This document shows positions 45,287 through 54,181 of a stretch of DNA of 64,000 bases, piece by piece. Position 1 is the first letter of the stretch. The number at the start of each line of letters is the position of its first letter. The translations under genes and the position numbers were made by a program. The DNA comes from Jejuia sp. UBA6058. GTDB lineage: Bacteria > Bacteroidota > Bacteroidia > Flavobacteriales > Flavobacteriaceae. Below the pieces are notes generated by a model, which was not told where the DNA came from, searched no databases, and saw nothing but the letters and a program-made list of their open reading frames with translations. The stretch is taken from positions 1 to 64,000 of the forward strand of contig DIYI01000020.1 of NCBI GenBank assembly GCA_002428965.1, in the 5' to 3' direction.

Positions 45287-46084
45287 ATGGGATTATTTAA
45301 AAAAAATCCTTTTGGACACATACTTTTTATAAAAAAATGGCTCATTCGCATTTTAGGGGCGATGACTCATAGTCGCTTTCGAGGCTTTAATGAACTACAA
45401 ATAGAGGGTTCCGAAACTATAAAAGACTTACCAGATAAAAACGTACTTTTTATATCAAATCATCAAACGTATTTTGCCGATGTGGTAGCTATGTTTCATG
45501 TGTTTAATGCTAGCTTAAGCGGGCGAACAGACTCCATCAAAAATGTGGGTTATCTATGGAATCCAAAGCTTAATATCTATTATGTAGCAGCTAAAGAAAC
45601 AATGAAAGCAGGCTTACTACCAAAAATTTTAGCCTATGTTGGTTCGGTGAGTATTGAGCGTACATGGCGATCTGAAGGTAAAGATGTAAACCGCCAAGTG
45701 CGTATGAGTGATATCTCCAATATTGGGAAAGCTCTAGATGATGGATGGGTTATTACCTTTCCTCAAGGCACAACAACACCATTTAAACCAATTAGAAAAG
45801 GAACAGCGCATATTATAAAACGTTATAAGCCCATTGTAGTGCCTATTGTAATTGACGGATTTAGACGTTCTTTTGATAAAAAAGGATTGCGTATTAAAAA
45901 GAAAAATATCTTACAATCTATGGAAATAAAGCCACCATTAGAGATTGATTACGATAATGAAACCACAGATGATATTGTAAAAAAAATAGAGTTTGCTATA
46001 GAACAACACCCTTCCTTTTTAAAAGTAATTCCTGAAAAAGAGTTAAAAGCGCAATTAGAGTTAGATAAGCTTCGCGAGTGGTAG
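45287..46084 (+). CDS. PlsC-like 1-acyl-glycerol-3-phosphate acyltransferase
   Basis: Contains an acyltransferase motif I as ISNHQTYFADVV, where the spacing is H59-x5-D65 rather than the canonical H-x4-D. FPQGTTTPFKPIRKGTAHI stands where FPEGT is usual, followed by PIVVPIVIDGF. This is a recognisable flavobacterial subgroup. It should acylate lysophosphatidic acid or a related lysolipid at the inner membrane. It follows the NUDIX gene by 49 bp. Confidence 0.86.
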   Translation: MGLFKKNPFGHILFIKKWLIRILGAMTHSRFRGFNELQIEGSETIKDLPDKNVLFISNHQTYFADVVAMFHVFNASLSGRTDSIKNVGYLWNPKLNIYYVAAKETMKAGLLPKILAYVGSVSIERTWRSEGKDVNRQVRMSDISNIGKALDDGWVITFPQGTTTPFKPIRKGTAHIIKRYKPIVVPIVIDGFRRSFDKKGLRIKKKNILQSMEIKPPLEIDYDNETTDDIVKKIEFAIEQHPSFLKVIPEKELKAQLELDKLREW

Positions 46085-46252
46085 AAACACTTTAGTTTTA
46101 TTAAGATTTTCATACTATTTTGATTAACAATAATTTAAGGATTAAATTCGTTATCTTAGTATTTCAAAAAATTGTAGTAAAACCGACTTAGTAAATATAC
46201 ATGTTTAGTGTTTTACGATGTCAGTCATTAGAAAACCCAAATCTTTAATGCT

Positions 46253-47713
46253 ATGAAAACTACTAGAATCTTAAAAGTCACAGTACTAAATATTTTCTTG
46301 CTCTGTATTGTTTTTAGCTGTTCTAATCAAACAGAAACTACAGATCAAAATCCTAATGGCGAAGAAGAGGAAGAACCAGTAGCTGATTTTGCAAAAGCAG
46401 CTGAAAACTACACTAATCATTGTGGTGGTTGTCATGGACAAAAGTTTGAATCTTTTATTGAAAGGCAGTGGTTGTACGGTAGTGCTTCTACCGATATAAT
46501 TAATTCTATCACTACAGGTTACGAATCTAACGGCATGCCCTCTTATGAGAATGTCTTTACTAGTCAAGAAATAAAAGATCTAGCTGATTATATACTCCAG
46601 GAAATTGAGGGTAAAACCAAAGCAGATATTGAAGCAGAAAACCCAAATCTTTCGGGGATTATTACTTCGGAAGATCTTAATTTTAGATTAGAAACCATAA
46701 CCAATCAGATTGATGGTGTGCCTTGGGGCATGGTGCAACTGCCTAATGGCGATTTTTTGGTTACCCAACGAGATGGCAAATTATTTAGAGTTACCAACGA
46801 AGGTGTTATATCCGAAATTAGTGGTGTACCCAATATGGTTGCTCAAGGTCAAGGTGGTTTGTTAGATGTTACCTTACATCCAAATTTTGAAACTAATGCA
46901 TTGGTGTATCTATCTTATTCTAGCGCAAATCCCAATAACTCCAATCAAAAAACAACGGCAGTTGCTCGAGGCCGTTTAACAGACAATACATTAGAAGATG
47001 TTGATGAGATTTTCGCTGCATCACCATATCTAACCAACACCAATCATTATGGTTCAAGATTAGTGTTCGATAATGATGGGTATTTGTATGTTACAGTGGG
47101 CGACCGTGGTAATAGAGATACATATCCACAACTGCTAAATAATGGCGTTGGTAAAGTTCATCGTCTTATGGATGATGGTAGTATACCAACAGATAATCCT
47201 TTTTTTAGTATGCCAGACCATGATTGGTCCGTGTTTAGTTATGGTTTAAGAAACCCGCAAGGGCTTGCAAAACATCCAGTTACTGGAGCTATCTGGGAAG
47301 GTGAGCATGGACCTCAAGGAGGAGACGAAATTAATATCATAGATTCTGGAAACAACTATGGCTGGCCAGTAATTACTTATGGCATCAATTATAACGGCAC
47401 TCCAATTACCGACCAAACTGCTATGGCGGGTATGGAGCAACCCATTCATTACTGGGTACCTTCTATTGCGCCCTGTGGTATGGATTTTATGTCCAGTAAT
47501 TTTTATGGCAATTGGCAAAACGATCTTTTTGTAGGCTCCCTAAAGTTTAGATACTTGCACCGTCTTAAAATGAATGGCAACCAAGTTATAGGTCAAGAAG
47601 AACTTCTAGATGATATTGGTCGTGTAAGAGATGTGCACATGGGTAACGATGGGTATTTGTACATTTTGGTGGAAGGCCCAGGACGACTTATTAGATTAGT
47701 GCCAGAACAGTAG
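46253..47713 (+). CDS. Cytochrome c / PQQ-type sugar dehydrogenase lipoprotein
   Basis: A lipoprotein signal (LCIVFSC, about C23) and an acidic spacer precede a cytochrome c domain with C57-GGC-H61 and a likely axial Met95 (GMPSY). Residues 140-486 form the glucose/sorbosone dehydrogenase six-bladed propeller: VPWGMVQLPNGDFLVTQRDG, GGLLDVTLHPNF, YVTVGDRGNRDTY, FSYGLRNPQGLAKHP and EHGPQGGDEINI. It should oxidise a sugar using PQQ and pass electrons through its own haem. Stand-alone gene. Confidence 0.9.
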   Translation: MKTTRILKVTVLNIFLLCIVFSCSNQTETTDQNPNGEEEEEPVADFAKAAENYTNHCGGCHGQKFESFIERQWLYGSASTDIINSITTGYESNGMPSYENVFTSQEIKDLADYILQEIEGKTKADIEAENPNLSGIITSEDLNFRLETITNQIDGVPWGMVQLPNGDFLVTQRDGKLFRVTNEGVISEISGVPNMVAQGQGGLLDVTLHPNFETNALVYLSYSSANPNNSNQKTTAVARGRLTDNTLEDVDEIFAASPYLTNTNHYGSRLVFDNDGYLYVTVGDRGNRDTYPQLLNNGVGKVHRLMDDGSIPTDNPFFSMPDHDWSVFSYGLRNPQGLAKHPVTGAIWEGEHGPQGGDEINIIDSGNNYGWPVITYGINYNGTPITDQTAMAGMEQPIHYWVPSIAPCGMDFMSSNFYGNWQNDLFVGSLKFRYLHRLKMNGNQVIGQEELLDDIGRVRDVHMGNDGYLYILVEGPGRLIRLVPEQ

Positions 47714-47793
47714 TTTATTTAAGCGGTTGCTTTATGTAGCAATTATTTTAAGCAAGATCTTACTTCGACTAGGCTCAGTATAAATATTGAAGA

Positions 47794-47983
47794 TTTGGGC
47801 GTTACCCACCCTTCGACTCCGCTCAGGGTAAACAGGTCGCGCTTTCACTACTCAATCTTTTTTAAAGCGTCATTGCGAAGGAGGAACGACTGCGGCAATC
47901 TCATTAATTTCAATCTCACAATTTACTTAGTGATACATAGCTTTAAAAAAGGATTTCAAACATACCGTTCAATCCCTAACGCA
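47794..47983 (+). repeat. Composite intergenic repeat block between the dehydrogenase and the second cyclase
   Basis: The GGGCGTTACCC repeat starts at 47797 and its AATCCCTAACGC end lies at about 47971-47982. Other words are nested inside: CCCTTCGACTCCGCTCAGGG (47809-47828) and GCGTCATTGCGAAGGAGGAACG...GGCAATCTC (from about 47868). Each of these is a recurring intergenic word in bacterial genomes as I recall. Together with the palindromic repeat at 48031 this fills the 448-bp gap; no gene is present. Confidence 0.7.
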
Positions 47984-48030
47984 GTTGTGTTTGCCAACAT
48001 GGTTTTTTAACTCTGAAATGTTACTTTTTT

Positions 48031-48177
48031 GGAGAGGTTCGTTTCACCGGTCTAGTATAAGAATATTAGCGGGTTTTTAAGTACTATATTTCCAGTTAAA
48101 CACAGACCTTTTTTTATATTTTTTCACTTTCCTTTTAGCTATTAAACCGCTATTATTTTTTTTATACATTGTTGTGC
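48031..48177 (-). repeat. AttC-like imperfect palindromic repeat, copy D
   Basis: The left arm reads GGTTCGTTTCACCGG...AGTATAAGAATATTAGCGGG. The right arm, read on the minus strand, reads AACAATGTATAAAAAAAATA...AGCGG, so the arms are inverse. AACAATGTATAA is identical to the end of copy B, and CACAGACC is shared with copy C. The cyclase at 48162-49262 ends in CAC AAC AAT GTA TAA inside this arm. Confidence 0.65.
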
Positions 48178-49262
48178 TCCGTATTCTTTACACCATACAA
48201 TTTTATTCTTTGATTTCGACCTCGTAATTCAACCTCGTCTAAGAAGTTGAAAGTATATTCAATTTTAGATTCTAATGCATTCATGAAGACTTCAGAAACT
48301 AATAAATCAACCTCAAAGTGATTACATAAACTTTGAATACGTGCGGTTGTATTGAGTGTGTCACCTGTGAAAACAATGTCTTTTTTTATTAATCCAATCT
48401 CTCCCGTAGTTACTTCCCCATAGTGAACTCCAGCTTTGAAAGTAGGTGCAATTTGGTATTTGTTTAGATACTTTTGTTGTTGTTCAGCAATTGCATTTTT
48501 CATTGCATAAAAGCAGTCTAGGGTATTTTTTGCATAATCTTTTTTACTTTTCCAAGTAATTACAATTTCATCTCCCACATACTGATAGATTTCTCCGCCA
48601 TGATTTAGAATCGCCCTCGATAAATCTGTGTAATACTCTTTTAGCATTTGAAAATACTTTATATGTCCAAGTTTTTCAGCATGGGAAGTTGAAGATTTCA
48701 TATCCAAAAACATAAAAGTTCTATGTTCTGACTTTGGCTGATGGTATTTTCCTGTGAAAAAATTTAAAGATACTGCTTGTCCTATATTATCACTGACTTC
48801 ACGATAAAATAAGCTAATTAGAATTGAAAAAGAATAATAGAAAATTATGCTCCAAAATGCAAAATCGGTAAAAAAGGAAAGAACAAAATTCCAAACTTTG
48901 TTGCCAAATGGATTTAATTTTTGGCTTATAGAATGCCCCAAAACAATAATGATTAATGTAGCAACTATTATGGCTATGGTATAAACAATTGATTTAAATA
49001 ATATTTTTTCGTAAAACTTTCTATTTTGAAACCATTTATTTACAAAAAGAATTTCAAAAAACCCGACTAAAAGTCCTATCACAAAAGAGGTAGACAGTGG
49101 GATGAAAAGATTTGATTCATAGGGATTACCAGTAGATGGATAAATAGGATGATTACCTAAAATGCCTTTTTCAAGAATAACTTGAAATAGACTGAAAATC
49201 GCTGGAATTATTCCGAATGGAAGTATTTGATAAAGTATCCTACTATTTCTTTTTGATAGCAA
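48162..49262 (-). CDS. Membrane-anchored class III cyclase, second paralogue
   Basis: Same plan as the protein at 3767-4864: four membrane helices (about 10-165) and a class III catalytic domain with metal aspartates D187 (FLDMKSST) and D231 (YQYVGDEIV), and the transition-state motif LNTTARIQ. It therefore looks active. The start is TTG at 49262, chosen because it aligns with the paralogue's N-terminus. The gene is framed by palindromic repeats on both sides and ends inside one, unlike its paralogue, which suggests it arrived as a cassette-like unit. Confidence 0.87.
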   Translation of the reverse strand: MLSKRNSRILYQILPFGIIPAIFSLFQVILEKGILGNHPIYPSTGNPYESNLFIPLSTSFVIGLLVGFFEILFVNKWFQNRKFYEKILFKSIVYTIAIIVATLIIIVLGHSISQKLNPFGNKVWNFVLSFFTDFAFWSIIFYYSFSILISLFYREVSDNIGQAVSLNFFTGKYHQPKSEHRTFMFLDMKSSTSHAEKLGHIKYFQMLKEYYTDLSRAILNHGGEIYQYVGDEIVITWKSKKDYAKNTLDCFYAMKNAIAEQQQKYLNKYQIAPTFKAGVHYGEVTTGEIGLIKKDIVFTGDTLNTTARIQSLCNHFEVDLLVSEVFMNALESKIEYTFNFLDEVELRGRNQRIKLYGVKNTEHNNV

Positions 49263-49267
49263 CTTTA

Positions 49268-49325
49268 ATAGTTTTAATTGAGCATAACGTGGTTACGGAT
49301 ATGCGCCGTTATTTAATGGCTTATA
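49268..49325 (-). repeat. Short palindromic repeat upstream of the second cyclase, copy E
   Basis: GCATAACGTGGTTACGGATAT...CCGTTA is followed by ATGGCTTATATCCACCGG, forming an imperfect palindrome (GGATAT/ATATCC core). The TAACG...CCGTTA arm resembles the left arms of copies A and B. It lies between the start of the cyclase and the divergent topB gene. Confidence 0.5.
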
Positions 49326-49480
49326 TCCACCGGTAAACGAAGGTAGAAGAAAAATTCTACAAAGTCAAGTAGCAATTCTTCTTTTCAGTCGGTTAATAAC
49401 TCCTAATAACTCTCACTTAAAAAAGACATGTAAATACTTATTTTGCATTGCTAATTTTACTAATTAAGAGATAAAAAGTA

Positions 49481-51775
49481 TTGAAAGTCTGTATCGCCGA
49501 AAAACCAAGTGTTGCCAGAGAAATTGCTTCCGTTTTGGGGGCAAGCACCAAGCATGATGGCTATTTTGAAGGTAATGGCTATGCGGTAACTTATACTTTT
49601 GGGCATCTTTGTACCCTTAAAGAACCTGTAGACTATAAACCGTATTGGAAAAGTTGGGATTTAAACAATTTACCCATGTTGCCCGAAAAGTTTGAAACTA
49701 AAGTGGTTGCTAACTCAGGCATTCAAAAGCAATTCAACATTGTAAAAAGCTTATTTCAAAAAGCAGAAGTTATTATTAACTGTGGTGATGCAGGGCAAGA
49801 AGGAGAGCTTATACAAAGATGGGTAATGAATGAAGCTAATTACAAAGGTGAGGTAAAACGCCTTTGGATTTCATCATTAACAACGGAAGCGATAAAGGAC
49901 GGTTTTAAAAATCTAAAATCGGCAAGCGATTATGATAATTTGTATTATGCAGGCTTTTCAAGAGCTATTGGCGATTGGTTATTAGGTATAAATGCCACAA
50001 GATTGTATACTGTAAAACACGGTGGGTATAAACAAGTGCTGTCCGTTGGTCGTGTGCAAACGCCAACATTGGCTATGGTTGTCAATCGTTTTAAGGAAAT
50101 TGAAAACTTTAAACCCCAACCGTATTGGGAATTACAAACCTTATATCGCGATACTTTGTTTAGCTATGAAGAAGGGCGTTTTTTAAAAAAGGAGGATGGT
50201 GAGGCTTTAGCAGCAAAAGTTAAAGAAAGTGATTTTGAAATTAAATCAATTACCAAAAAGAAGGGAAAGGAATACGCACCAAAACTGTTTGATTTAACAG
50301 GTTTACAGGTGTATTGCAATACGAAGTTTGGGTTTTCTGCAGATGAAACACTTAAAATAGTCCAAGCACTTTATGAGCGTAAAGTGGTGACTTACCCGAG
50401 AGTGGATACTACATTTTTACCGACAGATATTTATCCAAAGGTATCAGGAATTCTGAAAAAGCTTTCAAATTATTCGAAATTAACACAACCTCTTTTAGGG
50501 AAGCCCATAAAAAAATCATCAAAAGTCTTTAATGATAAGAAGGTTACCGATCATCACGCTATTATTCCAACGGGAATGCAAACCACATTGCAATACAACC
50601 AACAGCAAGTGTATAATATCATTGTAAAACGCTTTATTGCGGTGTTTTATGAAGATTGTATTGTGGCAAATACCACTTTTATTGGAGAGGCTGCTGATGT
50701 ATCTTTTAAAACTACAGGAAAAGAAATTTTAGAAAAAGGCTGGCGCATAGTTTTTGAAAATCCGGATAAGAAAGAAAAAGAATCAGGTGTTTTACCAACT
50801 TTTGAAAAAGGAGAAAAAGGACCTCATGAGCCTTCGTTTTTAGAAAAGCAAACCAAACCACCCAATCAGTTTACAGAGGCAGCTTTATTAAGAGCCATGG
50901 AAACAGCAGGTAAGCAGGTTGATGATGAAGAATTACGAGATTTAATGAAAGAAAATGGTATCGGAAGACCTTCAACACGAGCCAATATTATTGAAACGCT
51001 TTTCAAAAGAAAATACATAAAGCGCAATAAGAAACAGGTTTTGCCGACTGAAACCGGTATTCAGTTGATCGACACCATTCAAAACGATTTGTTGAAGTCC
51101 GCTGAACTTACTGGAAAATGGGAGAAGCAATTGAAAGATATTGAAAAAGGTGAATATAGTGCTGGTGCATTCATAAAAAATATGAAACGCATGGTGGATG
51201 CCTTGGTGTATGAAGTACGAAGTGAGACTAAACGAGCTAATATTTCCCATGCCATTTCAACAAAGAAAAAAACATCGAATAAGAAAGCTAAAGCAGGAAT
51301 TACCTCGGAAATCTGTCCAAAGTGCAATACTGGAACTATTATAAAAGGAAAATCTGCATATGGTTGTAGTTCTTATAAATCGGGTTGCGACTTTAAATTA
51401 CCTTTTAAATTTCAAGGAAAGAAGATTTCAGAAAAGCAGTTTATTCGCTTACTTCAAAAAGGCTCTACTGTAAATCTCAAAGGATTTAAAACAGAAAAAG
51501 ACCCTATTGAAGGTTTATTAAGGTTTGATGGTGCCTTTAAGTTGAAATTGGAACCCAAAATAGCAAAAACTACTGCTGTAACAGACACTTCTAAATGTCC
51601 CAAATGTCAAACAGGGACTATTTTAAAAGGTAAGACAGCCTTTGGTTGTAGTAACTACAAATCTGGTTGTGATTTTAAAGTACCATTCGATGTAGTTCGT
51701 GCCAAAATAAATGGCAATACGCCAACTAAGGCATTGGTTTATGATATCCTAAAATCTACTGTTAGTGGGGCATAG
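49481..51775 (+). CDS. topB: DNA topoisomerase III (type IA)
   Basis: A complete type IA topoisomerase. The TOPRIM domain begins KVCIAEKPSVAREIA with NCGDAGQEGELIQRW, the core contains SVGRVQTPTLAMVV, and the active-site tyrosine is Y305 in KVVTYPRVDTTFLP. Two C-terminal zinc-binding modules (CPKC...GC...GCDF near 614-640 and 707-735) follow. It relaxes and decatenates DNA and resolves recombination intermediates. The start appears to be TTG at 49481. It overlaps the pseudouridine synthase gene by 11 bp. Confidence 0.93.
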   Translation: MKVCIAEKPSVAREIASVLGASTKHDGYFEGNGYAVTYTFGHLCTLKEPVDYKPYWKSWDLNNLPMLPEKFETKVVANSGIQKQFNIVKSLFQKAEVIINCGDAGQEGELIQRWVMNEANYKGEVKRLWISSLTTEAIKDGFKNLKSASDYDNLYYAGFSRAIGDWLLGINATRLYTVKHGGYKQVLSVGRVQTPTLAMVVNRFKEIENFKPQPYWELQTLYRDTLFSYEEGRFLKKEDGEALAAKVKESDFEIKSITKKKGKEYAPKLFDLTGLQVYCNTKFGFSADETLKIVQALYERKVVTYPRVDTTFLPTDIYPKVSGILKKLSNYSKLTQPLLGKPIKKSSKVFNDKKVTDHHAIIPTGMQTTLQYNQQQVYNIIVKRFIAVFYEDCIVANTTFIGEAADVSFKTTGKEILEKGWRIVFENPDKKEKESGVLPTFEKGEKGPHEPSFLEKQTKPPNQFTEAALLRAMETAGKQVDDEELRDLMKENGIGRPSTRANIIETLFKRKYIKRNKKQVLPTETGIQLIDTIQNDLLKSAELTGKWEKQLKDIEKGEYSAGAFIKNMKRMVDALVYEVRSETKRANISHAISTKKKTSNKKAKAGITSEICPKCNTGTIIKGKSAYGCSSYKSGCDFKLPFKFQGKKISEKQFIRLLQKGSTVNLKGFKTEKDPIEGLLRFDGAFKLKLEPKIAKTTAVTDTSKCPKCQTGTILKGKTAFGCSNYKSGCDFKVPFDVVRAKINGNTPTKALVYDILKSTVSGA

Positions 51776-52340
51776 TCATTTTATTATTTACAAACCATAT
51801 GGGTATTTAAGTCAGTTTAAAAGCAACGACTCCAAACAACAATCTAAACGATTTTTAGGGGAACTCCATGATTTCCCTGAAGGTATCATGTCTATTGGTC
51901 GCCTTGATGAAAAGTCCGAAGGTTTGTTATTGTTGACCACCGACGGTAAAATGAGCGATTTTATTAACAGCAAGAAGGTAGAGAAAGAATATTATGCGCT
52001 TGTTGATGGGGCTATTACAAAAGAGGCGTTACAATTATTACAACATGGTGTGGAGATTGGTTTTGATGGTAAAAAATACAAAACCAAGCCTTGTAAAGCG
52101 TTTCAATTAGAAAGTGAACCCAGTTTACCCGAACGTTCTAAAAAGATACGAGATGCACGCCACGGCCCTGTAAGTTGGGTATCCATCACTTTAAACGAGG
52201 GTAAATTTAGGCAGGTGCGGAAAATGACCTCAGCTGTGGGTTTTCCAACATTGCGTTTAGTGCGCGTAAGGGTTGGTAATATTCAAATAGATACAATGCA
52301 GGCTGGAGAGGTTAAGACCATCGAAAGTTTTAATGTTTAA
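51765..52340 (+). CDS. RsuA/RluE-family 23S rRNA pseudouridine synthase
   Basis: 191 residues, family core IGRLDEKSEGLLLLTTDG with catalytic Asp48, EKEYYALVDG, and KFRQVRKMTSAVGFPTLRLVR. The N-terminal HFIIYKPYGYLSQF is typical of the RluE branch, which lacks an S4 domain, so modification of 23S rRNA is likely. The start is GTG at 51765, inside the end of topB, suggesting translational coupling. Confidence 0.9.
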   Translation: MGHSHFIIYKPYGYLSQFKSNDSKQQSKRFLGELHDFPEGIMSIGRLDEKSEGLLLLTTDGKMSDFINSKKVEKEYYALVDGAITKEALQLLQHGVEIGFDGKKYKTKPCKAFQLESEPSLPERSKKIRDARHGPVSWVSITLNEGKFRQVRKMTSAVGFPTLRLVRVRVGNIQIDTMQAGEVKTIESFNV

Positions 52341-52368
52341 GGCTAAATTACCTGAACTAGACGAAACC

Positions 52369-52460
52369 GCGTTAGCGATTGCAACGGTTAGCTTTTGGTG
52401 AGGCGCGCATCGAGCCAAAACTAGTAGTGGAAAGCGCGACCCCTATGGGTAACGCCCAAA
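52369..52460 (-). repeat. Dispersed intergenic repeat (GGGCGTTACCC...), copy 4, minus orientation
   Basis: GCGTTAGCGATTGCAACGG at one end and CCCCTATGGGTAACGCCCAAAT at the other, with GTGGAAAGCGCGAC between: the reverse complement of the other copies, with some substitutions. It fills the gap between convergent genes. Confidence 0.7.
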
Positions 52461-52462
52461 TT

Positions 52463-53104
52463 TTAATCTTCTAATTTCTTTAATTCTTTGTAGTTGTGAT
52501 TTAAGCGTCTTAACAACAGGCCGTAAATTAACCAATAGAAGAGTATAAGAACGCCAATGGTAAATGTTAGTACCAGAATTATAGTAACAATAAAAATAGC
52601 GTATACTGCTACTTGGTTTCCATCGGCGGAGGCTTGCTGCAATTTGTCAATCATTTCTGGGTCATGATTTATGGCATAGTAAGTACCTAAAACAGCACCA
52701 AAGACTATAGATATAAGATTGAAAATAACATAATACCGAACGGTTCTTCTAGTTTTAAGTATGTTCTCCATTAAAACTTTAGCGCTATCGGTAGACGAAA
52801 TATTTCTATAGTTTTTATAGAATAAATAGAAAAAGTAGAAAATTACGATGTAACTAATAATTGAAATAGGGATTAATATGGCATCTAAATCTAAAGCTTC
52901 CATCTTACCAGAAAACGATGTGCCTTTAAGTAAAAAACCAATACCAAACCAAAAGATAAATTCTAAAAGGCTAATAATGAATATCCATTTTACTATCGAG
53001 GATGATTTTTTGAGAATCATCTTGTAAATTTCATCATAAGTAAGCTTAGGATATTTGTTATCTTCCTTATTCCAATCTTTCTTTAATAAATCTAATCCGT
53101 CCAT
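52463..53104 (-). CDS. Four-helix membrane protein cotranscribed with the ECF sigma factor
   Basis: 213 residues: a soluble N-terminal 35 residues (LDLLKKDWNKEDNKYPKLTYDEIYKMI) and four membrane helices (near 40-60, 80-100, 125-145, 165-190). It starts 4 bp after the ECF sigma gene. Such pairing and the cytoplasmic-facing N-terminus are consistent with a membrane regulator of the sigma factor, but it lacks a recognisable anti-sigma domain. Relatives are often annotated only as hypothetical membrane proteins. Confidence 0.7.
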   Translation of the reverse strand: MDGLDLLKKDWNKEDNKYPKLTYDEIYKMILKKSSSIVKWIFIISLLEFIFWFGIGFLLKGTSFSGKMEALDLDAILIPISIISYIVIFYFFYLFYKNYRNISSTDSAKVLMENILKTRRTVRYYVIFNLISIVFGAVLGTYYAINHDPEMIDKLQQASADGNQVAVYAIFIVTIILVLTFTIGVLILFYWLIYGLLLRRLNHNYKELKKLED

Positions 53105-53108
53105 AGGC

Positions 53109-53603
53109 TTAAGGATTTAATATGTTTCTTAGTTTAGTTTTCGTTCGGTTCATTTTCACGCGTGCATTTACTTCGCTAATACCAAGCGTTTCACTTATCT
53201 CTCGATAGTCTTTGTCTTCTAAATACAAAAACACCAATGCTTTTTCAATGTCATTTAGTTTGTGTATCGCTTTATATAATAATTTTAATTGCTCTTCTTC
53301 TGTGTCATCATATTCTTCTGCTTTCATTTTGAACGACACACCCTCAAAATCTTGAGTGGTTATTCTGCGCTTAGATTTTCGATACAAGGTTATAGCTGTA
53401 TTCAATCCAACACGATACATCCAAGTACTGAACTTTGCGTCGCCTCTAAATTTTGGATATGCTCTCCAAAGTTGAATAGTTATTTCCTGAAATAAATCAT
53501 TATGTGCATCATAATTGTTGGTGTACAATCTACATACTTTATGTATGATGTTTTGATGCTTTTCTAACAATTCAACAAAGCTATGTTCCAGTTCTGTATT
53601 CAA
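53109..53603 (-). CDS. ECF-type RNA polymerase sigma factor
   Basis: 164 residues with region 2 (NNYDAHNDLFQEITIQLWRAYPKFRG, FSTWMYRVGLNTAITLYRK) and region 4 (LNDIEKALVFLYLEDKDYREISETLGISEVNARVKMNRTKTKL), the usual ECF layout without region 3. Promoter targets are unknown; it probably acts with the membrane protein encoded 4 bp downstream. Confidence 0.93.
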   Translation of the reverse strand: MNTELEHSFVELLEKHQNIIHKVCRLYTNNYDAHNDLFQEITIQLWRAYPKFRGDAKFSTWMYRVGLNTAITLYRKSKRRITTQDFEGVSFKMKAEEYDDTEEEQLKLLYKAIHKLNDIEKALVFLYLEDKDYREISETLGISEVNARVKMNRTKTKLRNILNP

Positions 53604-54081
53604 ATATTTTGATGGTTTAGTTATACTGTTAGTAGTCGTTGCTTTAGAATTGTTACACTAAAATTAGAATAATTTTTTAGTCACTTTTGGATTGAGTTGA
53701 ATCGTAATTTTTATTTAGAATAATGATTTGAGTGTTTAAATTATATTTTAAACTATAAGTTTATATTTTGTTATTTAATAAATTGGAATTAAATTATTTA
53801 AGTGTTTTATATAGAAAATATCTATAGTTGATTTATGTGTATTTTTTGGGGGGTATATGATAAATCTCTTTACTAATATACATAAAAAATAATTGATCTT
53901 TTTTTTAGTTTCTTAAGGTTTGGAATTGGTCTCTTGAACTACATTGCCATGGTTAATTTAATGGTTGAAAATTTTAGATGATTCCCATTCAACACAGCGA
54001 AACTTCTTCAAAAATTTGATACTTAAGAATTTTGTTTTTCTAAGAAATATTAGTTCAAATTTGATTCATTTTTTTGCGATT
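53604..54081. other. AT-rich intergenic region with no gene recognised
   Basis: Between the divergent ECF sigma and TonB-dependent receptor genes. I see no ORF of coding character and no dispersed repeat; the only marked word is a G6 run in TTTTTTGGGGGGTATATG near 53848. The right-hand end leads into the LytTR-type site at 54082. Confidence 0.6.
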
Positions 54082-54152
54082 ACAATTCATCTTTAAAAAA
54101 GTACAGTTCGGTAATTCTTAATTTTTTTTACCTCTTTTTGGTTACAATTTTG
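54082..54152 (+). promoter_or_regulatory. Predicted LytTR-binding direct repeat and -7 box upstream of the TonB-dependent receptor gene
   Basis: ACAATTCAT (54082-54090) and ACAGTTCGG (54103-54111) are 12 bp apart. CAATTTTG (54145-54152) starts 34 bp past the second repeat. The receptor starts at 54182, about 30 bp past this box. Confidence 0.72.
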
Positions 54153-54181
54153 CCCTATCAATTCATATCAAATAATGTAGT

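Noticed and set aside
53604..54081. Possible small gene or RNA in the largest plain gap
   Set aside because: No coding frame, terminator or conserved structure that I can support.
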